DNA of 64,000 nucleotides from Flavobacterium amnicola (GTDB lineage: Bacteria; Bacteroidota; Bacteroidia; Flavobacteriales; Flavobacteriaceae): assembly GCF_004122165.1 (NCBI RefSeq), contig NZ_SBKO01000001.1:558001-622000 (forward strand), given 5' to 3'. The notes under the pieces are model-generated. The model ran no database searches. It worked only from the letters and a program-made list of their open reading frames with translations, and was not told where the DNA came from. Shown here in pieces: positions 52,813 through 61,163 of this stretch (positions within the stretch are counted from its first letter, which is position 1; each line of letters opens with the position of its first letter). Position numbers and translations under genes: made by a program.

Positions 52813-54366
52813 TTACAAATCAAATTTAATTCCTTGAGCTAAAGGTAATTGGTCTGAATAATTAACCGTATTCGTTTGTCTTCTCATGTATACTTTCCAA
52901 GCATCTGAACCCGACTCACGACCTCCTCCTGTTTCTTTTTCACCACCAAAAGCGCCACCAATTTCAGCACCAGAAGTTCCGATGTTTACGTTAGCAATTC
53001 CACAATCAGAACCTGCGAATGATAAGAATTTTTCTGCTTCTTTCATGCTGTTTGTCATAATTGCAGAAGATAACCCTTGTGCTACTCCGTTTTGTAAATC
53101 GATAGCGTTTTCAACTTCACCTTCATATTTCATTAAATATAAAATTGGAGCAAATGTTTCATGTTGTACAATTTCGAAATGATTTTCTGCTTCAATAATA
53201 GCTGGTTTTACATAACATCCAGATTCGTATCCTTCACCAGAAAGTACTCCACCTTCTACTAATACTTTTCCGCCTTCCGCTTTCGCTTTTTCAATCGCCG
53301 CTAAATAGGTGTTCACTGCATCTGTATCGATAAGTGGACCGATATGATTTTTTTGATCTAATGGATTTCCGATAGTTAATTGTCCGTAAGCACCAACAAT
53401 GGCATCTCTTACTTTATCATATACTGATTCATGGATAATTAATCGACGAGTAGACGTACATCTTTGTCCCGCTGTTCCAACTGCTCCGAAAACCGCTCCA
53501 GGAACAACCACTTTTAAATCGGCAGTAGGCGTAATGATAATGGCGTTGTTTCCACCTAATTCTAATAACGATTTTCCGAAACGCTCTGCTACTTTTGCAC
53601 CAACGATTCTTCCCATTCTTGTAGAACCTGTTGCAGATACTAATGGAATTCTCGTGTCATTAGTAATCATTTCACCAACTGTGTAATCTCCGTTTACGAT
53701 ACATGAAATTCCTTCTGGTAAATTGTTTGCTTTTAATACTTCAGCAATGATATTTTGACAAGCGATGGTACAAATTGGTGCTTTTTCTGAACCTTTCCAC
53801 ACACAAACGTCACCACAAATCCATGCTAAGGCAGTGTTCCAAGACCAAACCGCTACAGGGAAGTTAAACGCAGAAATAATTCCAACCACACCAATAGAAT
53901 GCCATTGCTCACGCATTACGTGACCAGGACGCTCCGATGGAATCGTTTGACCGTTTAACTGACGAGATAAACCTACAGCGAAATCACAGATGTCAATCAT
54001 TTCTTGTACTTCACCGTAACCTTCTTGTAACGATTTCCCCATTTCATAAGAAACTAATTTCCCTAGAGGTTCTTTTAATTCTCTTAATTTATTTCCAAAC
54101 TGACGTACAATCTCTCCACGTTGTGGTGCTGGCATGGCTCTGAAAAACTTGAATGCTTCCGTTGCGCTTTGCATTACTTTTTCGTAGTCTGCTGCAGTGG
54201 TAGTTTTTACTTTTCCGATTAATTGTCCATCTACTGGTGAATACGATTCTATAATTGGTCCAGAAGAAAAACTATTTGAACCTGTGGATGTACCGTCATT
54301 AATTTCTTTTATTCCTAAGGCATGCAATGCTTCTTGCATTCCGAATTGTTGTGCTATTGTTGACAT
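52813..54366 (-). CDS. ALDH7-type aldehyde dehydrogenase
   Basis: NAD-dependent aldehyde dehydrogenase of 517 aa. The catalytic Cys303 is in GTAGQRCTSTRR and the general base Glu269 in SLLELGGNN. The Asn of SAFNFPVAVW (about 168) and the PWW-like VWSWNTALAWICGDVCVWKG are typical of the ALDH7 (alpha-aminoadipic semialdehyde/piperideine-6-carboxylate) group. It follows the 3-hydroxyanthranilate dioxygenase gene on the same strand, so it might serve lysine breakdown or 2-aminomuconate semialdehyde oxidation. The sequence favours the ALDH7 type over the usual ALDH8-type enzyme of that pathway. Own -7 box upstream. Confidence 0.9.
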   Translation of the reverse strand: MSTIAQQFGMQEALHALGIKEINDGTSTGSNSFSSGPIIESYSPVDGQLIGKVKTTTAADYEKVMQSATEAFKFFRAMPAPQRGEIVRQFGNKLRELKEPLGKLVSYEMGKSLQEGYGEVQEMIDICDFAVGLSRQLNGQTIPSERPGHVMREQWHSIGVVGIISAFNFPVAVWSWNTALAWICGDVCVWKGSEKAPICTIACQNIIAEVLKANNLPEGISCIVNGDYTVGEMITNDTRIPLVSATGSTRMGRIVGAKVAERFGKSLLELGGNNAIIITPTADLKVVVPGAVFGAVGTAGQRCTSTRRLIIHESVYDKVRDAIVGAYGQLTIGNPLDQKNHIGPLIDTDAVNTYLAAIEKAKAEGGKVLVEGGVLSGEGYESGCYVKPAIIEAENHFEIVQHETFAPILYLMKYEGEVENAIDLQNGVAQGLSSAIMTNSMKEAEKFLSFAGSDCGIANVNIGTSGAEIGGAFGGEKETGGGRESGSDAWKVYMRRQTNTVNYSDQLPLAQGIKFDL

Positions 54367-54400
54367 TTTAACTATTTTATCGTTTTTTGTTATTTTTTGG

Positions 54401-54408
54401 CAAAGGTA
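54401..54408 (-). promoter_or_regulatory. -7 box for the ALDH gene
   Basis: TACCTTTG on the minus strand, an exact match 35 bases before the ATG. It suggests that the ALDH gene can be transcribed separately from the dioxygenase gene. Confidence 0.55.
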
Positions 54409-54440
54409 TAATTATTTCTTCAAAAACATATATTAATTGG

Positions 54441-54971
54441 TTAATCCTGAACGAACCTTGGATCAGTTTTCATAACCGTCCCACATTTATTACAGGTGCG
54501 CTTCGTTTCATCACTGTAAAAATCTTTAAAATGAGCTAAAAAGTCATTTTCGATGTCATTCAATCCAAAATAAACCTCATGCAATTTGTGATTGCAATGG
54601 TCGCAAAACCACAACAATCCATCCTTTCCTTCTGTTCTTTTACGCTCGATAACCAATCCGATAGAACCTTCGGTGCGGCTAGGGGAATGAGGGACTTTCG
54701 CGGGGTGCAAATACATGTCCCCTGCTGAGAGTTTCATGGCTCTCTTTTTACCTTCTTCTTGAATATAAATGGTGATATCACCTTCTAATTGATAAAACAA
54801 TTCTTCGGTTTCATTGTAATGATAATCTTTACGAGCATTGGGACCCGCTACAATCATGACAATGTAATCGCCAGAATCGACATACAGGTTTTTATTCCCT
54901 ACCGGTGGTTTAAGAAGGTGTCTATTTTCTGCTATCCATTTATTTAGGTTAAAAGGTTTTGCAATCGCCAT
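54441..54971 (-). CDS. nbaC: 3-hydroxyanthranilate 3,4-dioxygenase
   Basis: Cupin dioxygenase opening the ring of 3-hydroxyanthranilate in the kynurenine pathway (tryptophan breakdown or quinolinate/NAD synthesis). At 176 aa it is the bacterial form. The iron ligands are His51 and Glu57 (DYHYNETEE) and His95 (KVPHSP), at the positions known from the Cupriavidus enzyme. The C-terminal rubredoxin-like iron site is complete: Cys123/Cys126 (CDHC) and Cys160/Cys163 (CNKC). Other kynurenine genes are not in the window. Confidence 0.95.
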   Translation of the reverse strand: MAIAKPFNLNKWIAENRHLLKPPVGNKNLYVDSGDYIVMIVAGPNARKDYHYNETEELFYQLEGDITIYIQEEGKKRAMKLSAGDMYLHPAKVPHSPSRTEGSIGLVIERKRTEGKDGLLWFCDHCNHKLHEVYFGLNDIENDFLAHFKDFYSDETKRTCNKCGTVMKTDPRFVQD

Positions 54972-55002
54972 ACTATAAATTTTTATGTAAAGTTATAAAA
55001 TT

Positions 55003-55027
55003 AAAAAATCCCGACGAATCGGGATTT
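55003..55027 (-). terminator. terminator of the EEP-family gene
   Basis: AAATCCCGA / TCGGGATTT stem with a 4-base loop, followed by TTTTTTAATTTT on the minus strand, just downstream of the stop at 55033. Confidence 0.88.
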
Positions 55028-55032
55028 AAGTA

Positions 55033-56136
55033 TTATTTCATTTCTTTTATCAAATATACATACGATGGGAAGTGGTCTGAGAAACCAGGGCCTTCTGAAG
55101 AATTTCGCAAAGCATATCCTTTATACTGTCCGGTTTGCTGAATCATAAAAGGTTTGTTATACACTCCAGCTTTCCAATATTTCCATGTTTTATAATCATT
55201 AGCATCTTTTGGAAGTAATGGTTCAGTGAAAATAATTTGATCGAAGAAATCCCAAGCATCACGGTGCGCTAACGTTCCAATTCCTTTATTTAACATTTTT
55301 TCAGCGGGATTATATAACCCCATTGGCTGAACCTCTTTCTCTTCTCCTTTTGTACCTAATACCACTTTCAAACTTTTATTGAATGGACCATCATTTAGAT
55401 CTCCCATGGTGAAAATTTTGGCTCTAGGATTGATAGTTTGTAAAGAATCAATAATTTTTTTATTTAAAGCTGCTGCTGCTTCACGAAGCGGGCTACTTCT
55501 TTTTTCTCCTCCACGACGAGACGGCCAGTGGTTTACAATAAAACTCATTTCTTCACCATCTAACATTCCTGTCATTAAGATTTGATCACGCGTATAAATT
55601 CTTTTTGTTTCAGCATCTACAGCATTATCGTCCACATCGGCTTCCACTTTATCTTTTTCCTTCTCTTTGGCTTTTTTATCTTGAGCATCTTCAGAAATAA
55701 TTAATGGGTAGTTATGAAAACTCGTTGGGTTAAAATATTTCTTTTGGTATAAAAACCCAGTATCAATTCCTCTTCGGTCTGGCGAATCAAAATGAACAAT
55801 GGCATATCCTAAATTAATTAACAAAGGGTGTTTGATTAAATCTTCCAATACTCTTCTGTTCTCAATTTCAGAAACTCCAAGAACAATCGGTGCATTTTTT
55901 TGCATATCACTGGTTCCTAATCCGGAGATAACACGCGCCAAATTGTCGATTTTTTTCTCATAATTCGCTTGGGTGTAAATAAAATCTTCATCATTAATTT
56001 TTGGATCATTTACAGTATCAAAGAAGTTTTCTAAGTTGTAAAAAGCTATTGTATGTAGGGAAAATTTTTTTGCTTGAGCAAAGCTGTTAACTGTTAATAA
56101 CATGATAAACAGGCCAATAAATTTATTTATTTTCAT
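55033..56136 (-). CDS. exported endonuclease/exonuclease/phosphatase-fold enzyme
   Basis: A 367-aa protein with a signal peptide (KFIGLFIMLLTVNSFAQ). The start FYNLENFFDTVNDPKINDEDF is the typical opening of the EEP (DNase I-like) superfamily, with Asn in NLENF and Asp in the following loop. Further family motifs are VLGVSEIENRRVLEDL (Glu for metal), MGDLNDGPFN (Asp/Asn), FIVNHWPSRRGGE (His) and the C-terminal SDHFPSYVYL (Asp-His). The catalytic set is complete. It should cut phosphodiester bonds outside the cytoplasm: DNA, RNA or another substrate. It is divergent from a TonB receptor gene. Confidence 0.9.
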   Translation of the reverse strand: MKINKFIGLFIMLLTVNSFAQAKKFSLHTIAFYNLENFFDTVNDPKINDEDFIYTQANYEKKIDNLARVISGLGTSDMQKNAPIVLGVSEIENRRVLEDLIKHPLLINLGYAIVHFDSPDRRGIDTGFLYQKKYFNPTSFHNYPLIISEDAQDKKAKEKEKDKVEADVDDNAVDAETKRIYTRDQILMTGMLDGEEMSFIVNHWPSRRGGEKRSSPLREAAAALNKKIIDSLQTINPRAKIFTMGDLNDGPFNKSLKVVLGTKGEEKEVQPMGLYNPAEKMLNKGIGTLAHRDAWDFFDQIIFTEPLLPKDANDYKTWKYWKAGVYNKPFMIQQTGQYKGYALRNSSEGPGFSDHFPSYVYLIKEMK

Positions 56137-56209
56137 ATCTTTAATGTAAATTTTTCATTAATTGTTTTACAAATTTTACGCCAAAAGTAAATAATATTAT
56201 TAAAAGATG

Positions 56210-56217
56210 TACATTTG
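56210..56217 (+). promoter_or_regulatory. -7 box for the TonB-receptor operon
   Basis: TACATTTG, an exact TAnnTTTG match 55 bases before the ATG at 56273, in the divergent gap with the EEP gene. No obvious -33 TTG. Confidence 0.55.
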
Positions 56218-56272
56218 TCGCCCTGCATTATAAAAATTTGCAGGAAAAAGTAAATTAATTTTAATTTTATTT

Positions 56273-59035
56273 ATGAAAAAACTTGTTTTTAGTACATTAT
56301 TAGTACTTCAGGCAATTTTAGCTTTCGCTCAGCAACCTACCGGCATTAGTGGTAAAGTTATTGATTCTAAGTCTAATTTGCCTTTGCAAAATGTAGTTGC
56401 AACTATTCAAAACACAAATTTAACACAGATGACTGGTGCAGATGGTAAATTTGTCTTAACTAATGTTAAAGTTGGTAGTCAACTATTATTAATTAAAAGC
56501 AATGGATACAAAGAACAATTGTTACCTATTGAAATTCTTGCCAATCAAGTATTAGACCTTGGAGTGGTAGTTTTGGAAGAAGACATCCAAACTAACGAAC
56601 AACAATTAAGTCTAGTAACAATCACTGAAAACGATTTAGGAGATGATAATAGTGGATCTGAAAGTACTTCAGGTTTATTACAAGCTTCTAGAGATGCTTA
56701 TCAACAAGCAGCTGCTTTCAATTGGGGTGGTGCTCGTTTTAGAATTCGTGGTTTAGACAACGAATATGGAACTACCATGATCAATGGTGTTGTAATGAAT
56801 AAAATTTACGATGGTAGACCACAATGGGGTAACTGGGGTGGTTTAAATGATGCTACTCGTAATCAAGAATTTACTATGGGTTCTGCACCATCTGATTATA
56901 CTTTTGGTGGAATTTTAGGAACTCAAGAAATTAATACTCGCGCTTCAATTTACCGTCCAGGTACACGTATTTCGTTTTCGGGAACAAATACCAATTACAA
57001 CTGGAGAGCTATGGGTACTCATGCTTCTGGATTAGACAGCAAAGGATGGGCTTATGTGGTTTCTGCAGGAAGAAGATGGGCACAAGAGGCGTATTTTCAA
57101 GGAACCGATTACAGTGCAAATTCTATATTTGCTTCTGTTGAAAAACGTTTTGGTAAAAGACACGCCTTGAACTTCACTTCAATTTATGCTCAAAACAGTA
57201 GAGGGAAAACTTCTCCAAATACTGACGAAGTAAATAATTTAAAAGGTTATAAATATAACTCTTATTGGGGTTGGCAAAATGGGGAAAAGAGAAACTCAAG
57301 AGATAAAGATATCGAAGAGCCAATTATGATGTTAAGTCATTACTGGAAGATTACAGACAAAACCAATTTAACAACAAACGTTGCTTATCAAACAGGTTTA
57401 ATTGGTAACTCCCGTTTGGATTACCAAGGTGCTAACAGCCCTGACCCAACGTACTACAAATACTTACCAAGTTATTTTAATAATTTAGGCCAAGATGTAA
57501 ATGAAGCCGATTCAAAAGCTAAATTTTTAGCGAATGGTCAAATTGACTGGGACGCAATGTATGTTGCCAATCAAAATAGTAAATACCCAGGTAGAGCATT
57601 ATATGCTTTATATTCTGATAGAACAGATGACAAACAAATTTCTGCGTCATCATATATTTTCTCAACACTTTCTGACCATATTACTTTAAATGCGGGTGGA
57701 ACTTTTAGAAAATTAAAATCGCACAACTATCAAAAAATGTTAGACCTTTTAGGCGCAACATATTTTTCTGACGTAGATTTATTTTACCAGGGAGATGCAG
57801 CTCAAACAGATTTAAACAATCCTGATAGAAAAATATATGTAGGTGATGAATATGGATACAACTATAATTTAAATGCGAACGTATTTGATGCCTTTACACA
57901 ATTTAAATTTACCTACAAAAAAGCTGATTTTTATTTGGCACAAACGTTCTCTAAAAGTGAATACCAAAGAGATGGTTTATACAGAAACGGAATTTATGCT
58001 TACAATTCTTTTGGAAAAAGTAAAAAAGTATCTTTCGAAAACTTTGGTTTTAAAGGTGGTGTAACTTACAAAATTACAGGTCAACACTTGTTAGACTTTA
58101 ATGGGGCTTATATCACTAAAGCGCCTAATATGAGAAATACTTTTGCAAATGCACGTATTAACAACAACATCACTCCTGATTTAGGAAGTGAAAGAGTGGC
58201 AAGTGTAGATGCATCTTATATTATTAAAACGCCTAAATTCAAATCAAGATTAACCGCTTTTGCTTCTAAAGTTCAAAATGCTACAGAATTATCTTTCTTC
58301 TACGCAGAAGGTGTTGGAGAAGATACAGATGCTGATCAAGATGCCTTTATTAGTGAATTATTAACGGGACTTGACAAGAAAAACTTTGGTTTAGAATTAG
58401 GTTTAGAATACCAACTTACTTCTACGATCAAAGCTTCTGCAGCAGCTTCTTACGGACAATATCTTTATGCTAACAATCCTAGCTTAAAAATTAATGACGA
58501 CGCACAAGCAAGCATAACAAACCCACAACCAGTTATCGATTTTGGTAAAGCCTATTTAAAAAATTACAGATTACCAGGTATGCCTCAAACTGCCGCATCT
58601 GTTGGATTAGAGTATCGTGATCCTCATTTCTGGTGGATCGGAGCTAATTATAACTATTTAGCCGATTCTTATTTAGATATTTCTAACATTACAAGAACGG
58701 ATAACTTTGTTACTGGTAGTGATGGTTTAGGATTCACTGGAGCAACACCAGAAAGCGTTGCTAAAATCTTAAAACAAGAAAAATTTGATGAGATTTATTT
58801 ATTAAACGCAACAGCAGGTAAATCATGGAGAGTAAACAGTACTACTTTCGGTATTTTTGCAACCGCTAATAATATCTTAGATAAAATTTATAAAACAGGT
58901 GGTTTTGAGCAATCTAGAAAAGCAAATTATCCAGATGCAGTTGCAGATAATGCTAACGGAACTCCTTCTTTCGGTTCTAAATATTTTTACGGGTACGGAA
59001 GAACTTATTTTGTAAATTTATTTGTTAACTTCTAA
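56273..59035 (+). CDS. TonB-dependent outer-membrane receptor
   Basis: A 920-aa receptor. Signal peptide (KLVFSTLLVLQAILAFAQ), then a carboxypeptidase-D-regulatory-like N-terminal domain (about 22-105, ISGKVIDSKSNLPLQNVVATIQN). A plug follows (about 115-240, including RIRGLDNEYGTTMINGVVMNKI), then a beta-barrel ending in YGRTYFVNLFVNF. It is shorter than classic SusC proteins and no SusD gene follows. Instead two lipoprotein genes come 11 and 1 bases after in operon order. The substrate is not given by the sequence, but the divergent EEP enzyme suggests a phosphodiester or nucleotide product (inference). Confidence 0.93.
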   Translation: MKKLVFSTLLVLQAILAFAQQPTGISGKVIDSKSNLPLQNVVATIQNTNLTQMTGADGKFVLTNVKVGSQLLLIKSNGYKEQLLPIEILANQVLDLGVVVLEEDIQTNEQQLSLVTITENDLGDDNSGSESTSGLLQASRDAYQQAAAFNWGGARFRIRGLDNEYGTTMINGVVMNKIYDGRPQWGNWGGLNDATRNQEFTMGSAPSDYTFGGILGTQEINTRASIYRPGTRISFSGTNTNYNWRAMGTHASGLDSKGWAYVVSAGRRWAQEAYFQGTDYSANSIFASVEKRFGKRHALNFTSIYAQNSRGKTSPNTDEVNNLKGYKYNSYWGWQNGEKRNSRDKDIEEPIMMLSHYWKITDKTNLTTNVAYQTGLIGNSRLDYQGANSPDPTYYKYLPSYFNNLGQDVNEADSKAKFLANGQIDWDAMYVANQNSKYPGRALYALYSDRTDDKQISASSYIFSTLSDHITLNAGGTFRKLKSHNYQKMLDLLGATYFSDVDLFYQGDAAQTDLNNPDRKIYVGDEYGYNYNLNANVFDAFTQFKFTYKKADFYLAQTFSKSEYQRDGLYRNGIYAYNSFGKSKKVSFENFGFKGGVTYKITGQHLLDFNGAYITKAPNMRNTFANARINNNITPDLGSERVASVDASYIIKTPKFKSRLTAFASKVQNATELSFFYAEGVGEDTDADQDAFISELLTGLDKKNFGLELGLEYQLTSTIKASAAASYGQYLYANNPSLKINDDAQASITNPQPVIDFGKAYLKNYRLPGMPQTAASVGLEYRDPHFWWIGANYNYLADSYLDISNITRTDNFVTGSDGLGFTGATPESVAKILKQEKFDEIYLLNATAGKSWRVNSTTFGIFATANNILDKIYKTGGFEQSRKANYPDAVADNANGTPSFGSKYFYGYGRTYFVNLFVNF

Positions 59036-59046
59036 AATTTCTTAAA

Positions 59047-59685
59047 ATGAAAAATATTTTTAAAATAGCAATAGTTGCTTTTTCAATTACCTTTATTGGT
59101 TGTGAAGAACCAGAAACAGAAGTTATCGCTTTTAAACCTGTGGTTTATAAAGAAGTATTCAATACAAGTGCGAATGATTTTCAAGAAGAAGATGCCTATT
59201 TAAATTACAATGGGTGGACTAGTTTTGTAGAAGCGGGTAGCATCGAATGGACTGAACAAGACGATGACGATAATGGTTATTTGCAATTTTCTACCTTTGG
59301 TTTACCAGGTGGAGCAAGTAATATTGCATGGGCTATCACTCCAAAAATTAATCTTGATAATTCTGCAAACGAAATATTAAACTTTAAATCAGGTAGAGGT
59401 TTTGCTAACAATGTTAACAATAAAATGGAAGTTTACATCTCAACTGATTTTGATGGAACGAATGTTTTAGCTGCAACTTGGACCATGTTAAATGGAAATA
59501 TTGCAAGTGCAAATAATGCTACAGGAGTTGGAAATGGAGTAATGACTACAGATTCAGGAGATATTGATTTATCTTCTTATTCTGGAGATGTTTATTTAGG
59601 TTTTAAGGCGTATGGTTCTTCTTCTTTAACAGGAGCAATGCGTTTTGATGAAGTTAAAATTTATGATAAAACTTTAAAACAATAA
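59047..59685 (+). CDS. lipoprotein with DUF5017/choice-of-anchor-like beta-sandwich
   Basis: A 212-aa lipoprotein with lipobox TFIGC (Cys20) followed by acidic residues (EEPETE). The mature part is a jelly-roll of the choice-of-anchor J/DUF5017 type. Recognisable stretches are YKEVFNTSANDFQ, YNGWTSFVEAGSIEWTEQ, NIAWAITPKINLDNS, NNKMEVYISTDFDGTNV and the closing GAMRFDEVKIYDK. Such domains bind ligands or attach proteins to the surface. It lies between the TonB receptor and a DUF5689 lipoprotein in one operon and could act as the SusD-like surface partner. Confidence 0.82.
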   Translation: MKNIFKIAIVAFSITFIGCEEPETEVIAFKPVVYKEVFNTSANDFQEEDAYLNYNGWTSFVEAGSIEWTEQDDDDNGYLQFSTFGLPGGASNIAWAITPKINLDNSANEILNFKSGRGFANNVNNKMEVYISTDFDGTNVLAATWTMLNGNIASANNATGVGNGVMTTDSGDIDLSSYSGDVYLGFKAYGSSSLTGAMRFDEVKIYDKTLKQ

Positions 59686-59686
59686 C

Positions 59687-61081
59687 ATGAAAAAGATAAA
59701 TATATTTTTGACCGCATTATTATCAACTGTTTTTGTTGGTTGTGTTAATGACACGTTTGATACACCAGATGTAACAAAGCAATGTGAAGATTTAACTGTT
59801 ACAAAAACGGTACAAGATATTGCAGCTTTGGCTACAACTACGGTACAATCGTACAATACTGTATCTTCAAACACTCCAGATATCATTGAAGCGTATGTAA
59901 CGTCAAGTGACGAAGGTGGAAACTTTTACAAAAACATTTCGTTTGTATCTGTAGATGGTACTAAAGGATTTACAATGCCTGTAAATGATTACAATTTATA
60001 TTCTAAATATGAGCCAGGACGTAAAGTATTTATAAAAATGAAAGACCGTTATTTTTATAATAATACAACTGTAAGTTCATTAGAAATCGGCAATTTATAC
60101 CAAAGAGGTGCTCCACTTCCTGACCAAGTAGGTCGAATCGAAATCAACGAATATCAAGATGTGATCAAACGTTCATGTGTAAAGGTAGACGAGACTGAGA
60201 TTTTAAATACAATGACCATTCCTGCTGCATTAAATAATGCGAATTTGAATAAATTAATTGAATTCGAAAATGTACAATTTTCGGACGAAAATGTAGGTAA
60301 AACGTATTTTGATAAAGCTAACCAAATTGGTGGAGCTACAAACAATACGATTATTGACAATGCTGGAAATACACTTGTTGTAAGAGTTAGTGAATTCGCT
60401 ACATTTGCTGCAGCAAAAATTCCAGGCTTTAACGGAAAAGTTCGTGGGGTTTTAACCAAATTTGGTTCTGGATTCCAATTAATGATTCGTACGTTAGAAG
60501 ATGTTAAATTAACGAATACAAGAATTGATTATTCTCCACCAATCGTTGGAAATGCAAATGTTTTTTCGGCTACTTTAAACGAACCATTTACTAGCTATGC
60601 TCTTAATTTAGCTAATTTCCCAAAATACATCAATGATGCAGATTTCGGTTCAAGATATTGGCAAGTTAAAACATTCAGTTCTAACAAATATATTGAAATG
60701 TCTTCTTTTGCTGGATCAAGTAACCCAGGTGTTCCTGCAAAAACATTTTTTATGGTACCTGTTGATTTTACAGCGGCAAATACGATGACTTTCAAAGAAG
60801 AAATGAGATTTTACAGAGGGGAACCTAACTTAAAAGTTTATTATATTAAAAGTGCAGATTATACTGCAGGTAGCGCGGTTAATAGATCTAAATTAGTAGA
60901 TATTACAGCTAGTTTTGCGATTACTTACCCTGCTGTTGGTGCTTCTGAAAATGTCTTTAATTCAGCTGGAACCTACAATATTCCTGCTTCATTAACAGGA
61001 ACTGGTTATTTCTTATTTGAATATATTGGTACGTCTACATCAACGACTACTACTCAAATTGATGATATCGTTATCAACTAA
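59687..61081 (+). CDS. DUF5689 lipoprotein with C-terminal jelly-roll domain
   Basis: A 464-aa lipoprotein with lipobox VFVGC (Cys19) and an acidic residue nearby. The DUF5689 region (about 45-255) contains the OB-fold-like pattern IIEAYVTSSDEGGNFYKNISFVSVDGTKGFTMPV, then YEPGRKVFIKMKDRYFYNN. The last 170 residues form a second beta-sandwich (YWQVKTFSSNKYIEMSSFAG...TQIDDIVIN) like the preceding lipoprotein. It starts one base after that gene's stop. OB folds often bind nucleic acids, which together with the EEP gene makes nucleotide polymers a reasonable guess for the cargo, but not more. Confidence 0.85.
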   Translation: MKKINIFLTALLSTVFVGCVNDTFDTPDVTKQCEDLTVTKTVQDIAALATTTVQSYNTVSSNTPDIIEAYVTSSDEGGNFYKNISFVSVDGTKGFTMPVNDYNLYSKYEPGRKVFIKMKDRYFYNNTTVSSLEIGNLYQRGAPLPDQVGRIEINEYQDVIKRSCVKVDETEILNTMTIPAALNNANLNKLIEFENVQFSDENVGKTYFDKANQIGGATNNTIIDNAGNTLVVRVSEFATFAAAKIPGFNGKVRGVLTKFGSGFQLMIRTLEDVKLTNTRIDYSPPIVGNANVFSATLNEPFTSYALNLANFPKYINDADFGSRYWQVKTFSSNKYIEMSSFAGSSNPGVPAKTFFMVPVDFTAANTMTFKEEMRFYRGEPNLKVYYIKSADYTAGSAVNRSKLVDITASFAITYPAVGASENVFNSAGTYNIPASLTGTGYFLFEYIGTSTSTTTTQIDDIVIN

Positions 61082-61097
61082 TCACCATACATAATTA

Positions 61098-61138
61098 TAA
61101 AAGCTCCTTTTCTAACCGAAAAGGAGCTTTTTATTTTT
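61098..61138. terminator. bidirectional terminator at the end of the TonB-receptor operon
   Basis: AAAAGCTCCTTTTC / GAAAAGGAGCTTTT stem with a 5-base loop, followed by a T-rich run on the plus strand and an A-rich flank that makes it usable for the convergent methyltransferase gene too. Confidence 0.92.
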
Positions 61139-61163
61139 ATGCTATTTAGTAATTATAATAAAT

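Noticed and set aside
59047-61081. SusD-type partners for the TonB receptor.
   Set aside because: Both lipoproteins are beta-rich (jelly-roll and OB-like) and lack the TPR-type helices of SusD/RagB proteins.
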